Source: Tridacna crocea (lineage: Eukaryota > Mollusca > Bivalvia > Cardiida > Cardiidae). From it: DNA of 64,000 nucleotides. The position numbers were made by a program, and so were the translations under genes. Shown here piece after piece: positions 21,870-32,799 of the stretch. The number at the start of each line of letters is the position of its first letter. Position 1 is the stretch's first letter. The DNA is taken from the NCBI GenBank assembly GCA_943736015.1, contig OX031056.1, forward strand, positions 64,693,277 to 64,757,276. The letters run 5' to 3'. A model generated the notes under the pieces. The model saw nothing but the letters and a program-made list of their open reading frames with translations, did no database searches and had not been told where the DNA came from.

Positions 21870-22700
21870 AGAACTGGATCGAAACTGTGGACTTCACTGC
21901 CTAACAAGAATTGGAAATTTTCAACTTTTAAGTGGCTACATTTCAAATACCCACACACTGTTTGTTGGATTATTTTTAAAACCAATATGGTTCAAGCTTT
22001 TGATGGGATAAACAAAACTGTGCAAGTTTCAAAATAATCTGATACCAAATGGACACTAAATCATGTACACAAACAATGGAAATTTTTCCTATACTGTAAC
22101 TATGGACTTTTTTTCTCGAAAATCAATAGGGTTGAAGCTATTGATGAGATAATCAAACCCTGCAAGTTTTACGAAAATCTGGCCACAAATGCAGACTACA
22201 TTGCGTAAACAAGCAATGGAAATTTTCAACTTTAAATGGCTACTTTTCCCATAATGTTTGTTGAATTTTTTTCCAAAATCAATAGGGTTGAAGCTATTGA
22301 TGAGATAAACAAACTGTGCAAGTCTCACAAAAATCTGGCCACAAATGCAGACTTTATCTCGTGAACAAGAAATGGAAATTCTCAACTTCAAACAGAAATT
22401 TTCAATTTCAAATGGCTACTTTTCCCATAATATTTGTTGGATTTTTTTTTCAAAATCAATAGGGTTGAAGCTATTGATGAGATAAACAAACTGCAAGTTT
22501 CACAAAAGTCTGACCACAAATGCAGACTTTATCTCTTAAACAAGAAATGGAAATTTTAAACTTCAAATGGCTACTTTTCCTAAATTGTTTGTTGGATTTT
22601 TTTCAAAACCACTAGGCTTGAAGATATTGAGGAGGTAAACAAACTGTGCAAGTTTCACCAAAATCTGAAAACAAATGCAGACTTTATCACGTAAACAAGT
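21870..22700 (+). repeat. ~165-bp tandem repeat, about five units
   Basis: The unit AATGGCTACTTTTCCCATAA, then AATCAATAGGGTTGAAGCTA, GATGAGATAAACAAACTGTG and CACAAATGCAGACTTTATC recurs near 21920, 22080, 22240, 22415 and 22570. The minus-strand frame over 22089-22391 shows the repeat twice in protein form and is not a gene. Confidence 0.85.
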
Positions 22701-22837
22701 AAAAGACTAACAGACAGACAGTCGACGGAAACCATACCATGACATAAGCTCTGCTGGCTTTCAGCCAGTACAGCTAAAAATCACTGTTGATTTGGTAACC
22801 ATGGTTACTTGTTTTAGAAGCATTTAAAGCATTTCCT

Positions 22838-23066
22838 TTAACCCTTTCCCAAACGGCAAATTTTGGACCAGACCAAATTGAAATCATTTTGCAGGTGACA
22901 AATTAAGAGTTGCTAAAAAGATTATTTTTCTATGTGACAGGGTAGAAAACATTGTGGGATAAGGAGAAAATGCTGGTTACCAGCATTTTCTCGTTTTCCT
23001 ACAATGTTTTCAAAAGGCTTTTATTCCTGGCCCGTAAAAACCAGGGATTGTTTGGAAAAGAGTTAA
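22838..23066 (-). mobile_element. Hairpin TTAA MITE, intact, nested in the X-box array
   Basis: TTAACCCTTTCCCAAAC at the left and GGAAAAGAGTTAAGG at the right, with TTAA on both sides (22838-22841, 23063-23066). It has 229 bp and both hairpin arms (GAAAACATTGTGGGATAAGG to CCTACAATGTTTTC). It is clearly younger than the array it interrupts. Confidence 0.92.
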
Positions 23067-23459
23067 GGTATTTGGTTTATTAAAATGTTTTTGGAACTAA
23101 TAAAATACTTTTTAGTCAGTGGAAGATACTTTGCACTGGCTTTGCTATATTTTATGGGAATGAGTTTACTGTTCTGTTGCCATGGTAACATTTTCTTTTT
23201 CTGAAGTGTTGAATACTTTTTTATATTTTGTATGTGCGTAACACATATTGATCATTTAAAGTATGTTTAATTTATTCAGATGCTTCTTAGCTGGAAGGGG
23301 TTCTTTTGCTATGAGCAACCTGTTATTTGTGATAGTTCATTGACTCAGTTGCCATGGTAACATAATTGGGCCTTTAATTAATTCTTTTACATTTTGATAT
23401 TGACAAACAGATGTGGGTAATTTTAGTATTACTTATCAATGTAATCCTTTGTTAATGGG

Positions 23460-24527
23460 CGGTAGTTTCCTGTGAATGTGCTGATTTAAAATCGCGAACT
23501 GTTGGATAGTTTCGTTGCCATGGTAACTAATATTTGGATTGTTGTAAAACTTAAATTTTTCTCTATTGGTTGAACAGATGTGGATCCATTTAATACGTAA
23601 ATAAACTGTAAATATTTCTCTTAGCAGAAGGGAGATAATTTGCTTTGAAATTGCCATTTTTTTTGCAAAATCACTGATGGGTCAATAGTTTTGTTGCCAT
23701 GGTTACAAAAATTATAAACATTTTGAGTTTTTTTATTGTTGGCTGTGAAAAACCAGATGTTGCTCATTTAGGCACTATATATATTTTTCCTATGCACCTT
23801 TGCTGTTAGAAGATAATTTGGCTTAAAAATGTTCAAAATTGGAAGTTTGAAAAACTGGTTTCTGTGGCTTAACTTCTGTTGCTATGCAACACAATGCAAG
23901 TGACATTTTTTATTTTTCTATATTTTCTATGTAATTTCGAGTACTACTCATGTCCTCCTTTTGACATAAGTAGTAGTACAGATAATCTAAATAGGCAGAA
24001 ATTTACTTTGAATGTGCTGATTTTTGTTAAAATCGCAAACTGTTGAATAGTTTGGTTGCCATGGTAACTAATATTTGGGTTGTGGCAGAACTGAATTTTT
24101 TCTTTATTGGTTTAACTGATGTTGATCATTTAACACATAAATACACTGTAAATATTTCTTTTTGCAGAAGGGAGATAATTTGCTTTGAAATTGCCACTTT
24201 TCTGCAAAATCACTGACAGGTCAATAGTTTTGTTGCCATGGATACAAAAATTATAAACATTTTGAGTTTTTTTATTGTTGGCTGTGAAAAATCAGATGTT
24301 GCTCATTCAGGCACTATATGTATTTTTCCTATGCACCTTTGCTGTTAGAAGATAATTTGATTTGAAAATGTTCAAAATTGGAAGTTTGAAAAACTGGTTT
24401 CTATGGCTAAACTTCTGTTGCTATGCAACACAATGCAAGTGACATTTTTCATTTTTCTATGTAATTTCGAGTACTACTCATGTCCTCCTTTTGACATAAG
24501 TAGTAGTATAGATAATCTACATAATAA
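23460..24527 (+). repeat. ~537-bp direct tandem duplication
   Basis: 23473-23995 and 24010-24527 match closely (offset 537-539, later 530). Shared landmarks are GAATGTGCTGATTT, GCAGAAGGGAGATAATTTGC, CACCTTTGCTGTTAGAAGAT and GTACTACTCATGTCCTCC. Each unit spans three X-box steps and ends in an inverted pair GTACTACT / AGTAGTAC. Confidence 0.9.
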
Positions 24528-25010
24528 GGATTTGTCAAAAACCACCATGAAAAGTGTCATTTTTCAGTTTTTTTGCTGACAACTTTTGACAAATCTCCAT
24601 GAAATTTTGATTTCTCGTTTCCATGGCAACCACTGTCAGAAAAACGGAATGCTTTGTTTTGGGAAAGTTTTTCAACAAGTCTGATTAAATGGAGGTAAAA
24701 CGAATGAATTCTGTGACTAGTCACTTATCACCATCTGCATGATTCTTAGGGAGAATGCTAGTTAATACTGATTATAAAGGAATACTGTATCTCCTTAATA
24801 AAATCACGAAAGAAAAGAATATTGTCCAATAATTATTTTCATATTTTTGTTTTGTGACTATGGTCATATTTTTCTTGAGGTCAAGCCCTTCACTTTCTAC
24901 ATATATACCCGTGAAAACCCCCAGGTAACCAAATAAAAACAGTACAATGTCTGTCTTATTGAAACATTGAAACATAATTTAATCATTTATAACAATTACG
25001 ACTATTTTTG

Positions 25011-25538
25011 TTAAAGGTGCCCCTCCCCCTTCCCCCCCCCCCCAGATTTTGGGACAAAATAAAAAAAAAAATCATCCTTATACTCCCAAAGCCTTTTAAT
25101 TTTCAATCATAAAACCCAAGTAGTCGAAAGCCATCCGACAAGAGAAATAAGAGACTTACTACAGCCCAGGTCGACACCGACGGGAAACACGGTCTGTTTT
25201 ACATGTGCAACTCACTCATTTATATACTGGAAAAAACGCATTATGGAAAATAATTACATGTTTGTTATGTTATGGAATTAAAGTGTCATTGGTCACATGC
25301 CAGTCACTTAACATTCTCACAATGCTTGTTTTTATTTTTGGCGCGAAATCTAGAAACAGATTAAGAGGCTGCGTAGCCTTTTAAGGAAATACCATAATTT
25401 TTTTTCTTTTTTTTTTTTGTAAGTTTATGATTCTTATTTATTGATGATTTGTATTGTTTTTTCATATAAATTTCAGTGATATACTAGTATATATAATTTA
25501 TTTGATGAGATGTGAAAAATTTAGATACCCACCTTTAA
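25011..25538 (+). mobile_element. TTAAAGGTGG-type TTAA MITE, complete copy
   Basis: TTAAAGGTGCCCCTCC start with a C-rich expansion, TACCCACCTTTAA end (TTAA 25535-25538), 528 bp. It keeps the AGGCTGCGTAGCCT palindrome, a T-rich stretch and AGTGATATACTAGTATA. It lies 250 bp outside the right end of the 5.85-kb element. Confidence 0.88.
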
Positions 25539-26045
25539 AGCTCATTCTTCCCTTATAAAATTACATCTGTATTCGTTCTTTGCTAGTAAAGGCCAGCTTT
25601 TGACCCATTTCAACCTCATTTTATTAAACTATAAACATTTATGTGATAAATGTTGACTCTAGCGACGGCGAGTTTGTACAGATTACCACAGGTAGAAAAT
25701 GCATGTCATGCTTTGGAGACCTTCTACGCTATCCCTGCTGCCCTTTCTGGTTTTGAATGAGGACATTTTTTGTTACTCTTCATCCCATTATCGATATTTA
25801 TAGATTAGTTTCCTATGTTTGCAAGTTAACAATATTTGAATGATCAGATTGTACAGCTTAAAGTTTTTTTTCTCTCTCTCTCCCTTTCACTGGCTGTAGA
25901 AATGTATCTCAAAGTCTTTATATTCTTCAAGCCGCAACAAATTATCAAAACGTTCTCAGAAAGGAAGCTTTTCCTTGAAACAGTCAGTTTTTTTTTTTTT
26001 TTTTTCATACACGTAGATATATTATGAGGTTATTTAACATGCTTG
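25539..26045. other. No recognisable feature
   Basis: AT-rich; contains a CT-rich run (25867-25885) and a T-run (25988-26005). Confidence 0.4.
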
Positions 26046-26700
26046 AGTACAATACTGAATTCTATTGGATGAGTACACTGCAGAACCAGTCTATATTTTG
26101 GACGAGGCGAAATAAATTGAATAATTGAAAATAAAGAAATCAAAACATATCGAAAGAGGGGTTTGAAGTTCCTTTTTTAACAACGGACTTTGGTAGACTA
26201 CTCTTCCGGTCCAATATCGATATTCGGGACTCAAGCCTCGTTTTGAAAAATCCGTATTGGACTCTTGCTTCGTCCTGAAAAATCCCCATTGAACCCTTGC
26301 CTCGTTCTGAAAAATCCGTATTGGTCTCTTGCCTCGTTCTGAAAAATCAATATTTGACTCTTGCCTCGTTTTGGAAAATCGTTGTATTGTAGGTGTGAAA
26401 TAATGAATTTTATTGAATGGGTACACTGCAGAACCGGTTTATATTTTGGACGATGCGACACCCGACTCATAAATTTAGACTGGTTGACTTTGTAGTAAAC
26501 GACAAGTATAAGACTATTTCAATATACGATGAAACAAAAATTAAAACATATCAAAAGGGAATTTGAATTTTGCTCTTTTGACAATGGATTTCAGTAGACT
26601 ACTCTTCCGTTCAAATATCGATAGTCGGGACTCTGGCGTCATTTTGAATAAATCCATCTTGGGCTCTTGCCTCGCTCTGAATAAGATAGTATACTGTACT
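26046..26700 (+). repeat. Direct duplication containing a 32-bp minisatellite
   Basis: GAGTACACTGCAGAACC at 26070 recurs as GGGTACACTGCAGAACC at 26419, and TAGACTACTCTTCC at 26196 recurs at 26595, giving two ~350-400-bp units. The first unit holds 4-5 copies of a 32-bp repeat (about 26227-26385) with CTCTTGCCTCGTTCTGAAAA and ATCCGTATTGG. The second has only about two decayed copies. The minus-strand frame (repeats of FRTKQES / FQNEAR) is a translation of the minisatellite. Confidence 0.85.
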
Positions 26701-27369
26701 CACGTGGTATTGATTAAAGATAGTTCATTGTAGTTGTGAAATAAATAGAAGTATTGTCCACATAACTCGTTTTTCCCTCCTTTCAAAATTAAATGTATTT
26801 ATTTCACAACTACAATTTTACGGCCAATGAAGTTACATCGATGTCGATTAATCCACATACTGCTCAGCGCAACTCACTGACCTTTCCGTATGCACTGTAC
26901 TGTTCGATACTTACATTTAAAAAAAAAATCGTTGAAAATAGCAAAACTGGATTTTTCCTATTACCTCTAAAGTTTCATTTCACTGATCTAGTAGGATAAG
27001 GGTTAACTTTCTATTAATAACGAAAAAGATCTTTGTATTCACATGAATGGCGGAGACTATTGTAGAGTGCAGAGCTATGATAAAGTAAGTCCGTCTTTAA
27101 CCTTAATTCCTAGTACTTAATGTGCATTTAGTGTAGATCAAGACGAAAATGTGCAGATCTTTGATCCACACTGAACGTTTTGCTGAAAAATTGCGGACAA
27201 TAACAACCCCGTAACAACAAGTATCTGAGCCTTTTTTTTCCTTATCAAAAGTATTTATCCCGTGTTACTCGGTGCTTTAAGCGGTTCCTATTTACAGAAC
27301 GATAATATTTTAGACTTTTCGAAATTGGAGGTTATTTCAATATAGATCAAATGATCGGGTTTGTCTATG
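26701..27369. other. No gene recognised; GATC-rich fragment near 27128
   Basis: 27128-27190 (GTAGATCAAGACG ... GCAGATCTTTGATCCACACT) belongs to the GATC-rich foldback family. The rest is featureless. Confidence 0.4.
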
Positions 27370-27495
27370 ATACAGCAGGAAACATTGTTCGAAAAAGAGA
27401 GAATGCTGGTTTCCGACAATTTTCCTTTTATTTTTCGTTTTCCAGAGCCTTTCTATTTAGGGTCGTAAAAAACAAAGGATCGTCTGTTTATACTT
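27370..27495 (-). mobile_element. Hairpin TTAA MITE, decayed fragment
   Basis: AACATTGTTCGAAAAAGAG, GAATGCTGGTTTCC, TTTCGTTTTCCAGAGCC and AGGGTCGTAAAAAACAAAGG follow the reversed family consensus, with no TTAA left. Confidence 0.55.
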
Positions 27496-29716
27496 AGTGC
27501 TGATTTTTGATTCCAGATCTAGCAATCTGACCTACTAGGACAAAGGCTAGTCAAGGCATGCTCTGTGAACTGAGAATATGAGCAAAGCTAGAGTCGTATG
27601 TCAGTACGAACTCAGGATTAATTCGAAGACAAGACACGATATGATTGAGAGAGAAACAGTTACAGACGGCTGTTTTTTCTTAAAGATAAATCCTTATATC
27701 CAGAGAGAAAGCACGCTATAAAATTTGAAAGGTTTTAGTTGAATGATTCAGACTTCAGCAAGCTGTTTAAACATTGAGTTAAAAGCTGACATATATGCTG
27801 AAAGGGATAAATACACGTATCAGACAGTTTCTCCTTTAAATCGGAAAGGTCACGTCAGTAACTTCTTTGATAGCCACAAAAAATAAAATCGGTCGAAATC
27901 TATGTAACCTTGCAACCGTCAGAAGCAACACTTGGCATGGAGGTTTACAGTTTGACAAAATAAAGACGGAATCGGTTAAGAACAGACTAAAACCGGGTAT
28001 AGACATACCTTTGAAAATGGACGTAGAATGGATATTTAACCAGGATAAGTAAAGTATTCTATACTGATCATAGTAAATAGCAGAAAAATTGGGCTAATTG
28101 ATTTAAGTACAAAAACAACGAAACATATTTGCAGTTTCAAGGCTAGACATCTTAAGGCATAGATACTGCCACAATCAATCAGACGGCAAAGCTTAAAATT
28201 TGGAATTAATGCTCAATTATTGGTAAGCTAGGGTCTTTGATAAGTAAGTAATGCTGGATAAATCAATCAGTCAAACGAAGAAGTTTACAATTTAAAAATA
28301 TACCTGTATTTAGAACTGTTCCTGAGCCCAAGTCACGAATAAAGAGAATGTTCTTTACAGATCAAAGGTAAAAAGGGCTTAAAACGAGGGGCTAATGGAT
28401 TTCACATTATTATTGACTTCCTATTTACTCATTAAACCACGCCAGACAATGTTATTGAGATTTTAGGATTGTTTTTCTCCCTTATCCTGACAAGCGTAAC
28501 AATGGGAGTATTTTGCGGAGAGTGAAGATCAAGATCATACGTGCAGTCTGATCTTAAACTACTAATGGCTTTACATATATAATCCTAATCAGATGTCACT
28601 AAAATGAGCAAAAATGTTTTTAGTGATATTTACCAATCTACGACTAAATTCAGCATGACTTCTCGTTCTCTTTACAGAAAACAAAAATTGGAACATAACG
28701 AACACACTTGCAGACCACAGATTAAGGTCGCTCATGGATAAATTTTTTGTGTGTTTCCTTAAACAAGGTAATGAAATATTGTGCGGAAATGAGATTGTTT
28801 TTCTTTTTGAAAAATGCCTTACTCTCTAATGGTCTTCAAAGAACGGTATCGTTAGAAGAAAACGTTTAATAACTTTTTGTCGCTAAAAGGGTGAATTTGT
28901 CTTTTACTTCTAATTTTTTACCCTCGCGGTGGCACCATAGGCGAAAATGGGCGTTTGCAGAATGCGTGTATCATGGTTATTGTGCGCAAAATGTGTAGAC
29001 TAATCTTGAATCTGTATTGTCCACTTGTTAAGTCAATCCTATAAGATACAAATCTTTCCGAGTTCTGAATTGGATTGTTAGCCGTAGAAAGCTATAAAAA
29101 GTCGAGTTTATAGCCAGGTTTGGCAATGAAAGATCGACAGATACAATTTTAGTAGATATACCCGATTCTTTTTTTTTTCGGTTCAAATACATGCGTCGCA
29201 CGTTAATGTAGTATCACACATGGAAGGAAAATAATCCGTTTCTATGCAGCATTAATATGATTGCAAATATGCTATGGTGACTACCGCGCGCACGGAAAAC
29301 GTATCCATTGATTTTCGATTTTTATTTGTCAAAAAGTTATGCAATGATATTCATACGCCTTTCATGAAAACGAAGTTTCTACTGACTTATCCGTTATTTG
29401 ATTATTTTTGTTTACCACTTTCCATTAAAATTTTAATAATTACAACATCTTGTCGCTGAGACTTTTCGGGATATGATAAAACAAAGGTTATGCATGTTTA
29501 ATTCATTTTGGTGCTGCTATTTGCTTCTTACAACTTATAAAAAATACATAAAACTATCAAATTTTCTTAAGCTGCTCGAAACAAATATCAGCAGCAGAAA
29601 GTTACCTCAGTGTAATATTCCGTATCTATAGACATTCTTTGCGCCTAGCTCAGAATCGGGCAAGTGGACGGGGAAAATTCAAGATCATTCTACACTGTAA
29701 TTGGCTTCCAAAATGT
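27496..29716. other. Non-coding stretch with one weak exon candidate
   Basis: 27870-28052 is richer in GC than its flanks and open on the plus strand. It is preceded by CTTCTTTGATAG (possible acceptor), and one frame ends in EWIFNQDK before GTAAAG (possible donor); a second frame reads ...EIYVTLQPSEATLGMEVYSL before a stop. I recognise neither. A GATC-rich fragment lies at 28520-28565. Nothing else was found. Confidence 0.35.
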
Positions 29717-29949
29717 GAAAAGCGGCATTCGGACATTTGTGTATAGTGTGGTCTCGGATCAACCTGCGCACTCCGCGCAGGCTAATAAGAGACGGCACTT
29801 TAAGACTTAATTAGATTTTGTGCTGCAGTAGACTTTCGCAAAACAGAAAATTACATAAAAACGGAAAGTGTCGTTTCGGATTAGCTAGCGCGGAATGCGC
29901 AGGCTAATCCGAGACGACACTTTACGCAAATGTCCGAATGCCCCTTTTC
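29717..29949. mobile_element. GC-rich foldback MITE (GCGCAGGCTAAT core)
   Basis: The two ends, GCATTCGGACATTTG...CTGCGCACTCCGCGCAGGCT and its inverse GCGGAATGCGCAGGCTAATC...CAAATGTCCGAATGC, pair over about 70 bp around a central AT-rich loop. Partial relatives are at 32800-32870, 35105-35150, 39130-39178, 53145-53210 and 59370-59435. From memory this core is extremely common in dreissenid mussels; that is not verified. Confidence 0.75.
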
Positions 29950-30826
29950 GCCTGCTGCAGGCCGTATGACCTTGATCTACAGCAACCGCATAACTACTTC
30001 TTGGCCAACGAAGTAAGGAAGGATAATGTCTGAGACCCTATTTAGCATTTCATGGAATTCCGGAGAAATCCTCAGGGAATTTCTTCTGTCCGAATGTCTT
30101 GATTCCTATCGTTAAACTCTTTGAAGGACCAGATCTTGTAATCACTAACCCTTTTTTATGTCTCATTATAGATTTAGCAAGTGAAACACAAAGTAATACA
30201 ACTTTGATTTTCTAAACCATTTAACCAATCAGAAGTTTGATTTTTTTTTTCTTTTAACTTTCGTAATATTGAAAATGGAAAATTCTCAAAGATAAAATTT
30301 CGGATGTTTTGAAGCAATGAGTGGTGAGTATGAAACCTTGTCTTCTTTTGAATAAAATGAGGAATTGCGAAAATCAGAAGAAAAATCTGTGTAAAAAAAG
30401 AGTGGTGCAAAAGAGACACGAAACTGATGGCCAGCATAGACTCCTTTCCCCACAATGTAACGTACCTTTTTGCAAAAAAAAATCCTATCATTCAATCGAT
30501 CTAAATAATTTTAATTCATAAAACAGTGAAAATATTTTTCGATATTCAACGGTTAAGACCAGTAAAAATATCGATTTTTATAACATAGTTATCTGGGTAA
30601 AATGCGCGTACGTCACAACCAGATACATTTCTCGCAATTGACTTAATACTGTAATGTGTTGCTATGCGGGAGGGGTACGTCACGAGGAATAACTGAAAAG
30701 AACGGTACTGGATTTCGATAAAGCTCCTCCCAAGGGTAAAAGCATGAAATAAATAGAATATTTGTGGGGCTTTTTTTTCGATCTTTTATCGAAAAAAAAA
30801 AAGTTCTGTCTTCTATCAAATGCTCA
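29950..30826. other. No recognisable feature
   Basis: AT-rich. A near-palindrome, TTTTTTTTCGATC / GATCTTTTATCGAAAAAAA, sits at 30771-30802. Confidence 0.4.
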
Positions 30827-31014
30827 TTAACCCTTTACCACACATTGACGAGTTTTGACGCTCCTGGGAGAGAAGTCTTCTAAAAACATTATTGGCAAAG
30901 GAGAAAATGCTGGTAACCATACTAATTGGAGCATTTGATCCAGATTGAAAATGTCGTCTGCAGCTGCTTCCAATTTGGACAAAGCTAGAATCTTGTCGTC
31001 TCGTAAACAGTTAA
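30827..31014 (+). mobile_element. Hairpin TTAA MITE, copy lacking one hairpin arm
   Basis: TTAACCCTTTACCACAC at the left, GTAAACAGTTAA at the right, 188 bp. The second arm is deleted, leaving GGTAACCATACTAATTGG. This is the same short form as 4222-4409. Confidence 0.87.
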
Positions 31015-31138
31015 AAAATTGGAAAAGTCAAAAGTCTTGCCTTTGAATATGATTAAAACAATGTTCAGAGTGTGTAGCCATGAAGTCTTAAATTCAACAC
31101 ATTTTCTTCTTTCCTCACAATATTTTTGGGGTGCCAAA

Positions 31139-31252
31139 AAAGTAAAAAACGGAACCGAAACGAAACGCAACGAAAAGAAACGAAACGGTACGGAACGCAA
31201 CGGAATAAACCGAGATGGAAACGAAATAGAACGAAACGAAACGGAATGCTAT
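31139..31252. repeat. Degenerate (GAAACGAAACG)n purine-rich repeat
   Basis: GGAACCGAAACGAAACGCAA, then AAACGAAACGGTACGGAACG and AACGAAACGAAACGGAATG: pentanucleotide-like GAAAC/GGAAC units on one strand. The Lys/Arg/Asn-rich plus-strand frames are translations of it. Confidence 0.85.
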
Positions 31253-31861
31253 TTTTGGTACAAAATCAAGCAGAAGGAAAACCTAAATTTGTTTTTGTTT
31301 TTGTAAATTACCCTACTTTTGATTGCCGAAAGTCCTACATAGTAAAACTTAAAATTTTACGGCGGCTATGCGCACTATGATCGTGATACTTTAGTGAATT
31401 CTAATAATTGTAATGAAGACATTTGATTTTATTGTTCATTTGAATGAACTTCTATTGTTTACATTGTTATGACATAAATCTCAATAAAATGTTCGTCATG
31501 TTTTTGGTAGGCATTAGTACTGCAAATACGTCGCAGTCTGGTTAATATTTTTATTGTTTCCATAAATACTCTGATTAAAAAACCATGTCCAAATATCGCA
31601 AAGTTGAATGCATTGATAACTGATTATGAATAATTGATTTTGTATGGCGTTAAACGCCGATTTCAACATAATTTCAATTATAAAGCGGCTGCAAGTGCTG
31701 GTCTATCGGTGCTTTCCTGGAATTTCTTACACAAGTTTTCAACACAACATCGTTTACAAGCCGTTGGCTGCTTTTCCACTTAACCCTCGCCGACACAACG
31801 GATTTCGGTTAAAGAGGAATGAATCCTGCTGCAATGACTATCAGCAGTCCTCGAAAAGAAA

Positions 31862-31938
31862 TTGGCATAGTAGGGAATCGAACCAGCGACTATCTATTCT
31901 CAAGTCCTGTACAGTACTGACAGAGCTATCGAGGCCTT
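31862..31938 (-). repeat. tRNA-like SINE head
   Basis: Read on the minus strand: TAGCTCTGTCAG (box A, two mismatches to TRGCNNARYNGG; 31917-31928) and GGTTCGATTCC (box B; 31874-31884), about 33 bp apart. This is the internal RNA polymerase III promoter arrangement of tRNA-derived SINEs. It cannot fold as a functional tRNA. Confidence 0.6.
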
Positions 31939-32035
31939 TTGATAACACCTACTGTCGGTAATGAAAGCGATTTGGATTCTTACAAGATGGGTTAGAAATA
32001 ATCCATTTTATGTCAGGCGAATTAGAATGTCGGTT

Positions 32036-32505
32036 TTTAGCTCCACTGGCCGAAGGCCAGCGAGCCACTGTCATGGCGTTGTGTCCGTCGTGTGTCCGTC
32101 CGTCCGTTCGTCCGTGCATGCCTCCGTAAACTTTTTCTTAAAAAAAAACTTCTCCTCAGAAACTATTCATTTGATTTTTACCAAATTTCACAGGAACGTT
32201 CCTTAGGTGGTCTTCTTTCGAATTCCTTCAAATAGTTGTGTTCCATGAAGAATTCTGGTTGCCATGGCGACCAGAGTAAAAAAAACCTTTATCTTCTCCT
32301 CCCAAACCGCTTATTGGATAGCATTATTATTTTGCAGGAATGTTCCTTAGATAGAGGTTTATAGAATTCCTTCTTTAAAAAAAAGATCCGTCAAAAAACA
32401 TGGCTTTTATAAGAGATTCATTTTCCTTTTATGGTATAAAGTAAAATCTTTGAAAAATTTCTTCTCTCAAATTATTCGTTGGATTTCATTGTTGTATTGT
32501 AGGTA
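32036..32505 (+). mobile_element. Hairpin-ended element, TTAGCTCCACTGGCC type
   Basis: Begins TTTTAGCTCCACTGGCCGAA then GGCCAGCGAGCC, a perfect stem (ACTGGCC/GGCCAG-like), then GTCATGGCG and a TCCGTCCGTCC run. After it come one to two ~165-bp units with CTTCTCCTCAGAAAC, CACAGGAACGTTCCTTAGG and GGTTGCCATGGCGACC. The right end is unclear. Confidence 0.6.
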
Positions 32506-32518
32506 AGTTCCTTTGGTG

Positions 32519-32721
32519 GTAAGTTTCTACCACACAATCCCAACTTTTAACGATCCTAAAGAAGAAGTCTTTGGAAAACACTCTTGGTAAAGGAGAAAAT
32601 GCTGGTAATCAGCATTTTCTCCTTTTCCCTCAGTGTTTTCTACTGTATCAAAGAGAGAAATCATCATTTTATCAATGTTTTATTTGTTGTCACACAATTT
32701 TAGATCCATGAAATCTGTTAA
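32519..32721 (+). mobile_element. Hairpin TTAA MITE
   Basis: Left end decayed (GTAAGTTTCTACCACACAAT), hairpin intact (GGAGAAAATGCTGGTAATCA to GTGTTTTC), TTAA at 32718-32721. It sits at the tail of the element above. Confidence 0.75.
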
Positions 32722-32799
32722 CATTGTATCATAAACTCACTCTGGTCCTTTGACTTTCAGAAAAGTGAGCAATAGCGAAAGCTTCCAGCTCATGCCAGC

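Larger units (their letters stand above)
20302..22777. mobile_element. Nested hairpin-ended element, TTAGCTCCACTGGCC type
   Basis: The left end TTAGCTCCACTGGCCTTCTG then CCAGTGGACTTATGTCAT folds on itself. The right end is the inverse with its own hairpin, GCTGGCTTTCAGCCAGTACA before GCTAA (22777). A TCCGTCTTGCGTCTGTG-rich run follows the left hairpin. Inside are three blocks of ~150-170-bp tandem repeats (separate entries). No coding capacity. Confidence 0.65.
22795..24630. repeat. X-box-type palindrome array, right block
   Basis: Palindromes start at 22795 (GTAACCATGGTTAC), 23176, 23348, 23514 and 24055 (all GTTGCCATGGTAAC), 23693 (GTTGCCATGGTTAC), 23878 and 24417 (GTTGCTATGCAAC), 24232 (GTTGCCATGGATAC) and 24617 (GTTTCCATGGCAAC). 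Steps are 172, 166, 179, 185, 177, 177, 185 and 200 bp. The first step of 381 bp shrinks to about 152 bp once the 229-bp MITE at 22838 is removed. The DNA between sites is only partly conserved, so the palindrome is the best-kept part of the unit. GTTRCCATGGYAAC is the full RFX/X-box consensus. Confidence 0.8.
18915..24765. mobile_element. 5.85-kb TTAA-flanked element carrying an X-box palindrome array
   Basis: The left end reads TTAA then TTAGCATTCTCCCTAAGAAT, continuing CATGCAG. The right end is its inverse: CTGCATG, then ATTCTTAGGGAGAATGCTAG, then TTAA (24762-24765). A second inverted pair, GGTGATAAGTGAC / GTCACTTATCACC, lies just inside. TTAA duplication is the hallmark of piggyBac-type transposition. 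I see no transposase frame. The interior is dominated by the palindrome GTTGCCATGGCAAC every ~175 bp (two separate entries), with other elements nested within it. Confidence 0.72.

Noticed and set aside
22089..22391. 100-codon minus-strand frame with an internal protein repeat
   Set aside because: The protein repeat is the ~165-bp DNA tandem unit read in frame; no start context or family.
31019..31380. Lys/Arg/Asn-rich frames resembling a nuclear basic domain
   Set aside because: They translate the GAAACG simple repeat.
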